In this document: positions 47,290 to 58,359 of the stretch, one piece after another
How the letters are laid out: each line of letters starts with the position of its first letter
How positions within the stretch are numbered: the stretch's first letter is position 1
Assembly: GCA_024449915.1 (NCBI GenBank)
Contig: JAMZAV010000430.1
Span: 1-64,000, forward strand
DNA from: Sweltsa coloradensis
Lineage: Eukaryota; Arthropoda; Insecta; Plecoptera; Chloroperlidae
Direction of reading: 5' to 3'
Length of the DNA: 64,000 nt
Program-made: the position numbers and the translations under genes
Notes under the pieces: model-generated
The model's input: only the letters and a program-made list of their open reading frames with translations
Databases searched by the model: none
What the model was told of the DNA's origin: nothing

Positions 47290-48700
47290 ACAATTATATT
47301 TTTGAAGTAGTATTATATGAGTGTATAGCTCTCTATTCAAGGATGATGGTATCAACTGTATCAGTGAAGCGTGTGCCACCGTATTTTTTGACAGTTCCCT
47401 TCGTTACTACGCCACTGTGTTCTCCAAGTTTCACAACAATACAGCTTAGCAAGAGTGATGCGTTCCGAGTAGGCCTACGCAGATCCTCGATAGTCATGCT
47501 GAAAGTCTGTCAGTTAGGCCGAGAACTTTCAAGGTGACACAGGAACTCTTTAAGGGGAATCCCGGTAGAAGTTTGTATCTGTCGTCAGTGGTGCGAAGCT
47601 CACCCTAATGTGTTTAGAAGGGAATTGATCTTGATTAGTTTGCGACCTAACTTAGCAAGATTGACTTTCTTGGCAAAACTTTACTTTGAAGCTGTTTGCG
47701 AATTGCTTTAAGAGTTGCTGAAAGTTTCAGCCGGAGTATGACACTGCATAAAACCTGATAATAATTACCTTTGAGTACAAGTGGAACTTTTGGTAATTTG
47801 AATGAATAACATCGCCTAGTATTAGAGTGTCTTCCTAAATTAATACCATGTTTGTTTTCCCCGAAGTTCCCAGATTCCATCCTCAATAATTAAACATGAG
47901 CTTCCTTAATGAAATCTATTCTTGGTTCGAGACTGACATTATTATTTTCTTCTTGTTTCAAACATGATATTATCAATTCTCAAGACCGGTCTCCCGAGAA
48001 TCAACCACCCGGTTTATAAATCAGAGCTAATGGACGGCCGGAATCTGAAGATCGATCAAACCGAACTCGAATATATATGAACTGAGGTTTTCCTTATTGA
48101 ATAGCGCTTATTTGGTCTCTATACATTTCTATAGCTAGAGTTTCAGATGTTCTGTCTAAGCCACGCTTCATACAGATATGTGCATTGTACAAGATACAAA
48201 ATCAAACGAAACACAGCCAAAGAAAGAAATATGCACTGTGATACCTCATCAATTAAATGAAGTTTAATTATTTATAAAATCAACGTTATAAATAACACCC
48301 AACAGTCAGCACAATCATACGTTGTCTACAAGATAAAAATCTACATTCTTAATAATTTGAATATATTTTTTGTCCAAAATTACAAACGTCATAATGGAAA
48401 GTAATTTAACAATAACCACTCTAAAAAGAACAAATCGAGTGTTATGCCATTGCCACACTAGCAGCAGAGAAAGCAAAATTAGTGAGCTACCTACTATTAT
48501 AAAGTAAAATCCTAATCAATAAGCATAAATAATTTGTACAATCGATTTAAAATTTGTATACATCCATAAATTACTAATTTGTTTATAATTATTATTTTAA
48601 TTACACAATTGTAATGTGCATAGAAACAATTGAATACAATATATGGGCTATGCCAAATTTTCTTCTGAAAGGCTCAAAGAATTCTAAGATTGTCCCTCTT
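47290..48700. other. spacer, no gene recognised
   Basis: No supported feature. Confidence 0.4.
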
Positions 48701-48705
48701 TAATT

Positions 48706-48937
48706 TATAGGCTTGATTAATAGTAGCGATAAAATTACGATACAATATCGTTTCGCTCTCGCTACAGCAAAAAATTCTTCAATGCATTTTACATTAATGT
48801 ACTGGTGCCAAGCCAAGCTTATAGTAGCGTGAAACTGGTGTGCACCAGGTATATGTAAAATGTATTGAAGAATATTTTACTGTAGCGAGAGCTAAGCTAA
48901 ACTGTATCGTAAAATTACGGCTTATATCAAGCCTATA
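48706..48937. mobile_element. inverted-repeat MITE, arms of about 105 bp
   Basis: TATAGGCTTGAT at 48706-48717 mirrors ATCAAGCCTATA at 48926-48937. The arms continue inward with AAAATTACGATACA, CTCTCGCTACAG, ATTCTTCAAT and CATTTTACAT on both sides. The centre contains ACTGGTGCCAAGC/ACTGGTGTGCACCAGG. TA flanks suit a Tc1/mariner-like origin, but this is not decisive. Confidence 0.8.
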
Positions 48938-49239
48938 AGGCCCGTTGGCGTTACGCTATTATTTAATGAGAAGGCAGTACTTCACATTTGTAGTACATAA
49001 GAAGGTATAGAAGAACTTTCTCTCTCCCATCTCATCTCCAATGAAACAACAAGGTAAATCCTATCAATAATTAGATTATGGTAATATCAGATCGCAATCG
49101 GAATTCTAACGTGAGAGGAAAATCAGTATACCACCAAAGTGATCACGTGCCTAACCGTGATTACCAAGCTAGGGTTGAAGGTGAAATAAAGTAACTAACT
49201 TGTTTGAGGAGTATTGGTAACTTTATTGTCAGCTAATTT

Positions 49240-49390
49240 GTAACGCGAGTTAAGGGCTCCCTGCTACTTCCTATGCGGTCAATCCCAGCGTCACGCGCCT
49301 TCCCTAAGGACCCGGGAGAGAACGGGATAGACGATAACAAGGAACGCGAGAGCCTTGCCACAACATAAACAAAGACACACCCAATTTATA
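49240..49390. other. GC-richer patch, unassigned
   Basis: The segment with AGCGTCACGCGCCTTCCC and GACCCGGGAGAGAACGGG stands out from its surroundings but shows no supported exon or repeat partner. Confidence 0.3.
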
Positions 49391-49807
49391 TTCTACGAGC
49401 ATTCTGGTTGAATATTCATAGATTTCGCTTCGTTTGAGTTAAATGTGTTTAGTGTTTGTGTTTGCAAACTCGTTTACACGGTGAAAAGTAGTATTGACTA
49501 ACTCGGGGCAAAGTCTGCACAAAAGGAAAGAATTAAATAAATAAATAACGAAACAGTGTTAGCTTAACGTTGAAATATGCTTCCTGTGCGTAGATTGTGC
49601 TTATTCTAGAGTTGATTTGCCAGACGAATGAACTGCGCCTCCTTGTCAGTACAAATGTTCCACGCAGGTAAGCTGCGCTCAGTGGTAAAGCAGATTGCAC
49701 TTCTACTTTCAGGTTGAATGTTATGATAAATAACACCACCCGGAAATTATCATCTCAGTTCGTTTGTTTATATTTAACTTTCACCAAGTTTATTTTTGAA
49801 CAATGTG

Positions 49808-49880
49808 TGCCTCGTTGGCCAAGTGGTTAGTGTCTGTGCTCGCAATGCAGAAGGTCGCGGGTTCGAATCCCGGTTAGACC
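49808..49880 (+). mobile_element. tRNA-like sequence (SINE head or tRNA pseudogene)
   Basis: Contains a box-A-like TGGCCAAGTGG and a good box B (GGTTCGAATCC) about 45 bp apart, with the string GGTTAGACCA at the 3' side. The acceptor strands do not pair and the anticodon arm does not form a standard 5-bp stem with a 7-nt loop, so I do not call a working tRNA gene. The pol III boxes suggest a SINE head. Confidence 0.5.
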
Positions 49881-50830
49881 AAATACTTTTACCTTCTGAT
49901 GTGGACTTAAATCTAGTGTATGTGCCGCTGATCGCTGACTTTGTAGCCTTCCTAGAAATTGTTTAAAGTTTTTCTGAATTACTCGTTGATTCTGGCGTTT
50001 CTCGCCGGTAAATCATGCCCAACTTGTTGGTTGGTATTTTCCTATTTTATAATAGCGATCCCTGGTTCATCTTACCCACTCATCCATGGTGTCTGTGCCG
50101 ATAGATTGTCCTGCATGGTCCACTTTAAAGTAAAGCCCCCACTGAAAATCAGTTATGTGACTGTGGGTAGACTACATGGGAACTTATTTAGTATTTGTTT
50201 GAGACATTCTTTTAACCATTGAATAATACAATTATTCACAAACATCATTCACTAACATTTTAATGAATACGTGTTATGTTTCTTCTCTTAAGTAAGGTTA
50301 TAGTAGGCAGTAGGTACACATTTAACTTGATTTGCTTCCATCTGAATAAGTTCGTTTAAATTGTGTCAGGCATTTAAATTTAATTTAAATTTAAATAAAC
50401 TTCAGAAAACTTTTAAAACTCTTTGAAAACCAACAATTTATTGAATATTCCAGCAACTGGTAGGTAGACTTAGGCTACACATTACTGGCGGGATAACTTA
50501 AAAGATATAATGTAATCGCGAGAAATTCGTATATAAGAGTATCTTGATGTTGTGTTCTGTCAGCCGAAAACATTATTTCTTTTCAGACCACGACGACTAC
50601 AGCACGTTTCGAATCTCATATTTGAAATGCATTGCATATTTGTAAAGCCTTCCTATATTGTTGGTCAAATGGAGCAGAGTTATAGGATGCTATGTAGGTC
50701 ATACACTGGCCGAGAAACTGAATTGATGTTTAGGTAAAACTAGGAAACGCTCTGTTGGACGCGTTGATAAGCGAGCACGTGCTATAGCTAGACCCACATT
50801 GCATCCACCGCCATCTAGAGGACCTTGACT

Positions 50831-51626
50831 CCTTGGGAAAACTATTCAATTAAACCAGAGTCGATAAAGAAGTTTCCCCGTTGGGAGGTCCTCCAACTCC
50901 CTATACCGCCCTGGGTTAAATAAAAAGTCGGTTTTTGGCGTTTGGAATCTAACGTTCCGCGCGATTCTGTGTGATAATTCATGGAACTACTTCAATAAAA
51001 CTACGTCACTTTTCTACTAGTAGTTAACAGTCGATGACGAAAAATGGCGGACACGTCAAAATATTAAATACGATCGAATGTTGGCGAATGTTTTGGCATA
51101 AAGCAAACTCTCTTTATTAATGAGGATATTTCTGATGGAGTAGACCTAAGCTTAGGACCTAGGCCGACAATATGTATTGTTCAAGATTTCGATTTGAGTG
51201 CCTAGGGCGTACTTACGTCTGAAAACTGTATTGTGGCCTTGGGCCTAGGCTACACTTACGTCCGTAAGGCTTAAACAACCCATATCTCAATTAATTTCAC
51301 AAGAAAATGTCAGTGACGCCTGCGCAACACTTTATAGTACAATAATAAATCAAAAGTAAATCGTTTTAAAAGGCTAGGGCCCTGGGCTAATATGATTGAA
51401 ATAAAATTGAAGTTTGACGTTTCGTCTGTTGTTTTGTTTATTGCATTGTCACTGCATATCGATAATCTACTGACCGTATTTAGCGTGCAGTGCTTTTATT
51501 AGTTTCACATTTAAGCCGCCCTCAGCGCGCAGAGCGTTAGATTCCGTTTTGACTTGGGAGTAAGGGGACCTCCCCAAAGGGGAAACTTCTTTATCGTCTC
51601 TGATTAAACTAGGTTGTGTTCCGCAA
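50831..51626. mobile_element. inverted-repeat element, arms of about 100 bp
   Basis: Left arm (50844-50963) has GATAAAGAAGTTTCCCC, then GGGAGGTCC and GGAATCTAACGTTCCGCGCG. The right arm (about 51522-51626) has the inverse: CGCGCAGAGCGTTAGATTCC, GGGGACCTCCCC and GGGGAAACTTCTTTATCGTC. The arms differ by small indels. No coding sequence spans the interior and no target duplication was confirmed. Confidence 0.65.
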
Positions 51627-52192
51627 AGGCGACCAGAACGACCAGTCTGCGACCAATGGAATTTAAGTAAACACAATTTGCACCAATGACAGATCAGATT
51701 TGCAAGAAACGTATGCGATGCGTTGCTGTTTTGACTGTTGTGGTCGAGACCAAGAAGCCCACAGTTTTATTCCGGTCGTGGGCTGGTCTTTGAAGAAAGC
51801 GCGGTTATTTCAAATTCTTTCATTGGAAATCATGGAATAATGTCAACTACCGACAATGTTCCTGTAACTACACATGGGTAGACAATAAATCATTCATTCT
51901 TTCATTCAAATCATTCATTTATTTAGTAAATGATATGATTTATGTAACATTTTAACGAGATATCACAACTTTTCATTAAAACACGGCCTTGTAGATGCAC
52001 GCACTATTTCGGAGCCAAGGCAGTCCTCAACAATCAGACGTTGAGTGAAACAAAGAAAATAACAATACCCAGTCGAGCCCAGAATGGTCGACCGGTCGCT
52101 TCTACGGAACGCAACCTTTGATAGACTGCTTCCTCGAAAGTATTTTGATTACTTCTAGGTGGCAGTGCATTAGAAACTTCGCGCGTCTTTTC

Positions 52193-52206
52193 GTTGTCAT
52201 GGCAAC
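52193..52206. promoter_or_regulatory. X-box-like palindrome
   Basis: GTTGTCATGGCAAC differs at one position from the palindromic RFX-type X-box GTTGCCATGGCAAC. It lies in a CpG-containing stretch (GCGCGTC just before it). No nearby exon is recognised, so function is unproven. Confidence 0.25.
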
Positions 52207-52309
52207 GTTACTTTTGTTATAATGTAATTTCCATCTACACTACTTATCGGATCAAAATAAAATTAACATATTCGTGACCGGACGGACATTCTAAATGATT
52301 TGGCTATCT

Positions 52310-52600
52310 CAGATTTTGTCGCCGTTTAGTTTAAAAAAAAACCTTTCGATTAACTTTAATGTAACTTTTTAACTTTTTGAACGATTTTGCCACAAAACTA
52401 ATGGCATTCAATCGAGAACGAAGCTTGCGGATGGTCAAAATTTCAACTCGATCCGAGCCTCCGTTCGAACGTTATGGCGAGACATACAAAAAAAAAAAAA
52501 AACAAACAAACAAACAAACAAACAAACAAAAAAAAAAAAAAAACAGTGACTAATTTTTCCGGCAGAGTCAAATGGAAACGCTCGCTTCGCTCGCTTAACT
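52310..52600 (+). repeat. diverged relative of repeat family R
   Basis: Has the same architecture as the 3' half of the 37-kb repeats: a CGTT(C/A)GAAC-type block, a long A/(AAAC)n tract (52489-52544) and a terminal AATGGAAACGCTCGCTTCGC. Similarity in the unique parts is weak, so membership is tentative. Confidence 0.45.
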
Positions 52601-52716
52601 AAGTACAGGTATCGTTCTCGTGTTGAAACTCATGTGAATGTGATTACTATGGCACTAAGCAAAAAACTTGGACATTCCACACCTTACCGTGAGCATAATT
52701 TTAGTCAAATAATTCT

Positions 52717-53500
52717 TTTTAGATATTCACAATATCATGAAAAACGATGATTTATCATTAGAAAGTAATTACCAGCACAATTGTGAACAGGAATTTAAAA
52801 CAGGACACAATTAACTATTTTTGAAGTGTACCCGGCGCCTCCACCAAAAACGTAAATTAAATAAAAACTATTTAAGACCAGTGACTGAGCATATAATATT
52901 ATGCCATGTGTCGACAGAGGTAGCTCTTTCGTAATACTTGAGACTCTGATTCGGGTGTTCTCGGGTTCGAATCCCGCTTTTAGATATTCACATCATGAAA
53001 AACGATGATACATCGTTAGAAAGTAATTACTAGCACAAATGTGGATAATAATAAAATATTTTTGAAGTTTACCCGGCGCCTCCACCAAAAACGTAAATTA
53101 AATGAAAACAATTTAAGCCCAGTGACTGAGCATAATATTATGCCATGTGCCGACAGAAGTAGCTCTTTCGTAATACTTGAGACTCTGATTCGGGTGTTCT
53201 CGGGTTCGAATCCCGATTTTAGATATTCACATAATAAAAAACGATAATACATCGTTAGAAAGTAATTACTAGCAGTAGCACAATTAATGTAGATAATAAT
53301 AAAATAATAATAATAAAATATTTTTGAACTTGACCCGGCGCCTCCACCAAAAACGTAAATTAATAAAAACTATTTAAGACCAGTGACTGAGCATAATAAT
53401 TATTATGCCATGTGTCGACAGAAGTAGCTCTTTCGTAATATGTGAGACTCTGATTCGGGAGGTCACGGGTTCAAATCCCGATATCGGCAATCCTGAATGT
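52717..53500 (+). repeat. tandem array of about 240-260-bp units: tRNA-like head plus short motif
   Basis: Three units each contain AGATATTCACA, AACGATGAT, TAGAAAGTAATTAC, ACCCGGCGCCTCCACCA (52830, 53071, 53333), AACGTAAATTAA, CAGTGACTGAGCATA, TGCCATGTG, GTAGCTCTTTCGTAATA, GAGACTCTGATTCGGG and a box B (GGGTTCGAATCCC or GGTTCAAATCCC). Spacing between motif copies is 241 and 262 bp. The third unit runs on into a fuller SINE body. In the third unit the TATCGGCA after box B can pair with (G)CCGACA-type sequence before box A, so the head derives from a tRNA-like transcript. Confidence 0.85.
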
Positions 53501-53700
53501 GTTTTTAAGATTTTTTCCAATCGTTGAGGCACACGCTGTTAAACAGCCCTTGGCTATTCCCTTTATGACTATCCTAACAACGTTATACCCTATTTAGTCG
53601 CATGGAAAGCCGCACATAGTGTTAAACTTATGTGTACCTTACAGAGGGTATCCTTACAAGTGTCTAGTTGGATTCTTATTACCCTACCCGACTTTATTGT
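53400..53700 (+). mobile_element. SINE copy S4, head plus body
   Basis: GAGACTCTGATTCGGG, box B GGTTCAAATCCCG and CGGCAATCCTGA correspond to the antisense head of the copy at 62.4 kb (GTGACTCTGATTCTGG, GGATTCAAATCCCG, CGGCAAACCTGA). The body continues TTTTTTCCAATCGTTGAGG and ends in a segment with TTAAACTTATGTGTACC. Confidence 0.7.
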
Positions 53701-53791
53701 TGGAAATAGGGTAAGATAATATTTATACATTTTAGGCCATATTAAGAAACACAAGAAAGTCGCAAGAGTAAAACGATGATATAAAATTGGA

Positions 53792-53808
53792 ACCCGGCAC
53801 CTCCACCA
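53792..53808 (-). repeat. TGGTGGAGGTGCCGGGT motif copy
   Basis: An exact core copy on the minus strand. The following minus-strand ATCATCGTTTT resembles the array's AACGATGAT, so it is probably a remnant of another unit. Confidence 0.65.
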
Positions 53809-53814
53809 AATTTA

Positions 53815-54540
53815 ATTTATTAATTCTGAAGTCATTGATTGCTTACGAACTACATACTAGTGACATCAGTCTAAACTGAACTTTATTAGCTTGAATGCAG
53901 TGCTGAAGAGACAAAATTAATCTTTAACAAGATTCCATTCCTTTGACATTGATATGTTTCATGCTTATATTTTGGTCATCATAATCAATAATCATAATTA
54001 GTCAATGTAAAGGTATTTGAAGATTATTTTTTTGTTAACACTCTCTATGATAATAATGTTATTGAAACATCAGTACCTAAATAAGAGATAAAATATAAAC
54101 GTGGTCTACCAAAAAGTATAATTATATTTTTAATGATGGTATCAAATAGATGGTTAAATATATGCATTTACATTTATTTATGTATTTGTGCACGTAGCAC
54201 AAGTAAGCAACAAGTGTATTTGCCATGTTTGTTTTTTCAATATTTCAGAGAAAAAGTGGTAAGTCTCGTCTCTTATCGATGACTTACCCTCGTTGTGGGT
54301 GTAAAGCAAACACGGTAAATTCTTGGGGCAATACTTCCTTGTGTTTGTGTAGCTCGGCTCACGTGTAGATGCCTCGAAGCCTAAACAAATATAACCTCGC
54401 GCGGTGCTGACGAAATATCACGCAGTCGGAGATTGTGGATGTGGTTCTTGCGAGTATTGCTGGGATGTATATGATGATTTTTGTTGTTTTAGGTATCATA
54501 TTTATGCACTTTAAGACTATTCGTAACGATGAGTGGTGAT
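53815..54540. other. spacer, no gene recognised
   Basis: No supported feature. Confidence 0.4.
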
Positions 54541-54559
54541 GAAGGACGATTACAAAAAA

Positions 54560-54655
54560 AAACAGGCCTTCTGCGGGATTCGAAACCCACTTCCTCGTAG
54601 AGCAATACGCTCCGGAACAGCGTTCTAATCGTTATGAGCCACCGCGGACGGAAAT
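54560..54655 (-). mobile_element. tRNA-like SINE head
   Basis: The reverse complement reads GGTGGCTCATAACGATTAG (box-A region) and later GGTTTCGAATCCC (box B). This tRNA-like promoter arrangement differs from the S1-S5 family. No tail or target duplication was defined. Confidence 0.5.
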
Positions 54656-54659
54656 TATA

Positions 54660-56200
54660 TTTTTAATGAATTAACTATTTTCGTCTTATGTGTACAACTG
54701 CTAATAAAATTTTATTCCTAGTCAATAATTCATTTTGTGTTGATAGCCAATAAAAATTTGAAATTGAAAGCATATCATCAACAAGCAACATAAGATAATT
54801 CCTGTTTGTAATGTCGACTGCTATTTGACCCGAACCGTAACACGGTTGAGGGCTTTAAATTTTAACTTAATAATATTTTGAAAATAAGAAGAACAAAATT
54901 TATATAAATTAATCATAATCCGCACGAATGTAACATGATTAAGAAAAAATCGAGAAAATAAAAAAGGTAATTTTTCTGGCTAGTCTTTGTTAATAGTTTA
55001 CAATTTAAGTCTTATTGGTTGTTATGTGGATAAATATCTATTTTTAACAGCTGCTTTTTACAATATATGATTTGTGCTTTAATTGCCAAAAGCGGATTAA
55101 CGAATTGATTATTGAATTAATTCTCAAACAACTTCTTCTGCATAAAACTAAACAACAATATGGTCACAACAGGAAAAAAATAATAATATTTTAATTTAAA
55201 ATTAAAACATAGAATTGTAGCAATATATTTTTGTCACAAGTAGGCCTTCGAGAGTAAATGCACATCTTGATAAAACTAGTAATTGATACGATCTATTGGT
55301 TCTAATTAGCTGGTGGTTAGAATCGCTCCCTAGGTAACAGTACGCGGCGAAGTGTTAGCCATAAGTTACCGTGGAAAGAAGGTCGAGCGCTGGGCAGGAG
55401 GGCCGGCCGAGGTTCATTTGTTCTATTGCCAACTTGAGAGGAGAGCAACGAAACTAAACTATCCCACGTGACGACCCTTGACAAATGATGGCCAAACTGT
55501 GAACGAGTTAAGGAAAAACAAAAGAGAAAGACACTTGCACGTTCAAAGCTGGACGAGGACGATTAGGTCAATCCGCATTAAAAGCTTTCGCCTTTATTAA
55601 AACGAGTACCTGTTCGTTTTTTTTTTAAGGTGTGTTCGTACTATTTTTACGTTAGTGTGGCGACAAATAAATTCGTGTAAATCAGTACAACGTGATTCTA
55701 GCAGAAAAACAAAACAATAAAAAATGTATCACTAAACAATCTATTGATCTTGTTTTTTCCCGTTAAAACATGGAAAATGTGTTCATAAACTTCATTTGAT
55801 GTTCACTATTTACCAATTTATTAAACCATTAAAACAAAATAATAAGTTTTGCAGTTGCTTATATGAATTCAATGCTCCCTGTAGTAAGCCTGCTTAGATT
55901 GCTTGCCATCACTTCTTTAAAGAGTATTTGAATAGCCATTGAAATATTCAAGTGCTTTATGAAGATTTTAAACTTAGCATCCGCCTTTTGAGTCTTAACG
56001 GAGATAACCCTTGAAACCCTTCAGTCGCGATCACCGTGGGTGGTCACAGGCTGCAATTATACTTCCTTTCAAATAAACTCTAAGCTACTTTCTATTATAA
56101 ACTAGTTACTTATATTTTACTTGATGCTTTTGTAACAAAAAGTATGGGAAATAAACCCTTTGATTTCAACGAGCATCTCCACCCCCCCCCCCGTCTCTTT
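54660..56200. other. spacer, no gene recognised
   Basis: AT-rich apart from a GC-richer patch at 55320-55500 without recognisable content. A poly-C run at 56178-56190 follows GAGCATCTCCACC, possibly another fragment of the recurrent motif. Confidence 0.35.
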
Positions 56201-56204
56201 TTCC

Positions 56205-56400
56205 CTAGGTATGCCTGCTTTGCGGTACACACATTTAGATGACTTACTAGGTAATCAGGGTGTTAGGTTGTTTGCGATTGAAATGCCCGATGGCTGTGTA
56301 AGAGAACTGAATCCCTAGCATTCGCATTAACAACAGAAAATAACTTTTTATACATTTTTAGTCAGGATTGCCGATAGCGGGGATCGATCTCGTGAAGTGC
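56205..56400 (-). mobile_element. SINE copy S2
   Basis: CTGAATCCCTAGCATTCGCA followed by TTAA, then TCAGGATTGCCGATAGCGGG, matches S1 and S3 in order and spacing. Diverged. Confidence 0.6.
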
Positions 56401-56429
56401 TTTTCCGAGTTTCGCGCTATATTCGTGAG

Positions 56430-58260
56430 CTGTATTCTCGTATTGAATCGTTGGCAGCCGATGCTTTTTTCCTGCTATTTTCATAAACTCATTTTATTTT
56501 CCCATCTTCCTGCAGCGTTTCCATCTCCGGACACTCTTAATAAAAGGATGAAATATCAATTTGATTCAAGTTACAAATAGAAATCCAGAACTCGTTCCTT
56601 GCTCAACAATAGAGTCGAAATACTTTACTTACAGACGCGGTAAGTGTGGTAGACCCAGATTCAATCATTCGTAAACCAATAAATCTTTCACATACAACAA
56701 TTTACTGCAGTCGTTCGGCAGAATATGGATGCAATAAGTCAAGCGACCTTGCTGGTGTACTCTGGCTAAACGGAAATCTGTGCCAAGTAAATAGCTTTGA
56801 TGTAGGCAAACGCTGGAGTTTATTGATTAGAAACTTTAAATGTCAACTTACGGTTATTTCCGCCTCAGAGGATTCACACCCTATGGAAGAAAGATGTATT
56901 GATAATACATTTGTGCACTACTAGATATTTTAGCACCTGAGCTAAGATTTTTTTAAGTAACCTGAAAACCTCAATTTTTTAAATATTGTGGATGGGTAAA
57001 CGATTGTAGAAAGCAATTAAAAGGCAATGAAACTTTCTGTTTAACAAGGTATATCGTTGAGTATTTTATAAGATTTTATTAAAAGAAAACCTTAGAAGAC
57101 GAAATCCAAAAGAGGTCGTCTAACTAAAACGTGGCCAACAAACTCAGATCGTTAAAATATTTCATATGAGACACCTTTTCCCCACTTACTTTTTCCTGAC
57201 CCCTCCCTCTCACCTTTCACCCCCCACCCCCTCCTCTACGTCGCTAATACAACCGACTATCACAAAGGAGTCGTATATTCTCTATCTCAATTGCGGTCAC
57301 CCACTAGAAAAACTTTTCCTACGATATTCGCGTCCAGTTTTTATCCCCACTCGTCTTCTAAACCACGAAACTTGGACATCGTCGTGAATGAACACTTCAC
57401 AACATTTCAACTGCAACTTTATAAAAGTGTTAACTTATCTGTAGTTTAAATAATAAATTATTTCAAATCTAAGGCTTTCGCGGCCTAGAATATTAATATT
57501 AACATCATTTGATCGGGACATTTCGCCGCGTCGTTTATTGACGTTCGGCCCAAACCATGTTCGCGAGGGTTTTCATCAGAAAATGCAAGTAATCTTATTT
57601 AAAATAACTTACAAAATGTTGTCTAAGACAAGTAACTAGCTGAAAAGAAACAGCAAAATAACAAGCAAAAAAAGCCTCGTCAGTCGTAACCATGATTATA
57701 TGTCCCTGCCTATTGTGAGATAGCTTTATATTTGATCTTCATACAAGTCCCAAAGTTACATTTGAGAGTTTCTCTTACGAATACGGTCACTTCGTCGAAC
57801 TCCACTTCCTTGAAAATCATCCCGTTCCATAAAAGACGCAGCGAAATGCCCCGTTTAAATAGTGTATATTGTTATTTTAATATATTATTAATGCAGTACG
57901 TGGTATTTCCGGTAAATCTAAAGTGCCTATATGATAATAATAACATACTTTTTTTAATAATCGTTTTGGTAAGCTAGTCCTTCTTATTTCTAATTATTTA
58001 TTAATGATACACTTCGTTCACAATTCAGACATTAATTTTTTAATGGTTATTACGCAATCATTAAACATCAACATCAACATCAATCATTAAATTAAATCAA
58101 ACATGTATGAAGAGGTCGAATTGGGTGGTGGGGTTGATGAAGGGGGATGTACAGAAGAGCATGGGAAAGTGAACACTTACCAAATTTCAACAAGACTGAA
58201 TACCCAATTTTACTACTATTTATTATTTGAGACTATGTGTAATAAATAGGTGAGGGTAAA
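56430..58260. other. spacer, no gene recognised
   Basis: A 92-codon frame at 56646-56924 shows no recognisable domain. A pyrimidine-rich stretch lies at 57175-57240. The stretch with TTTCGCCGCG and GACGTTCGG near 57520-57550 may be another repeat end. Confidence 0.35.
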
Positions 58261-58271
58261 GAACGTATAAC

Positions 58272-58350
58272 AAAAATTCATGCCTTATGCGGAATTCGAA
58301 CCCATGTGCAGGAATAGGACGTTGTAACCAGGAAACAATCGTCAATAACT
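58272..58350 (-). mobile_element. possible SINE head
   Basis: The minus strand carries GGGTTCGAATTCCGC (box-B-like) near 58295-58309. Box A is not clear, so this is a weak call. Confidence 0.3.
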
Positions 58351-58359
58351 TGTTGCATG

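Noticed and set aside
49808..49880. A functional tRNA gene
   Set aside because: Pol III boxes are present, but the acceptor ends do not pair and the anticodon arm is not standard.
52717..53500. CRISPR array
   Set aside because: The repeats are about 250 bp with diverged tRNA-like content in a eukaryotic setting; there are no short regular repeats with unique spacers.
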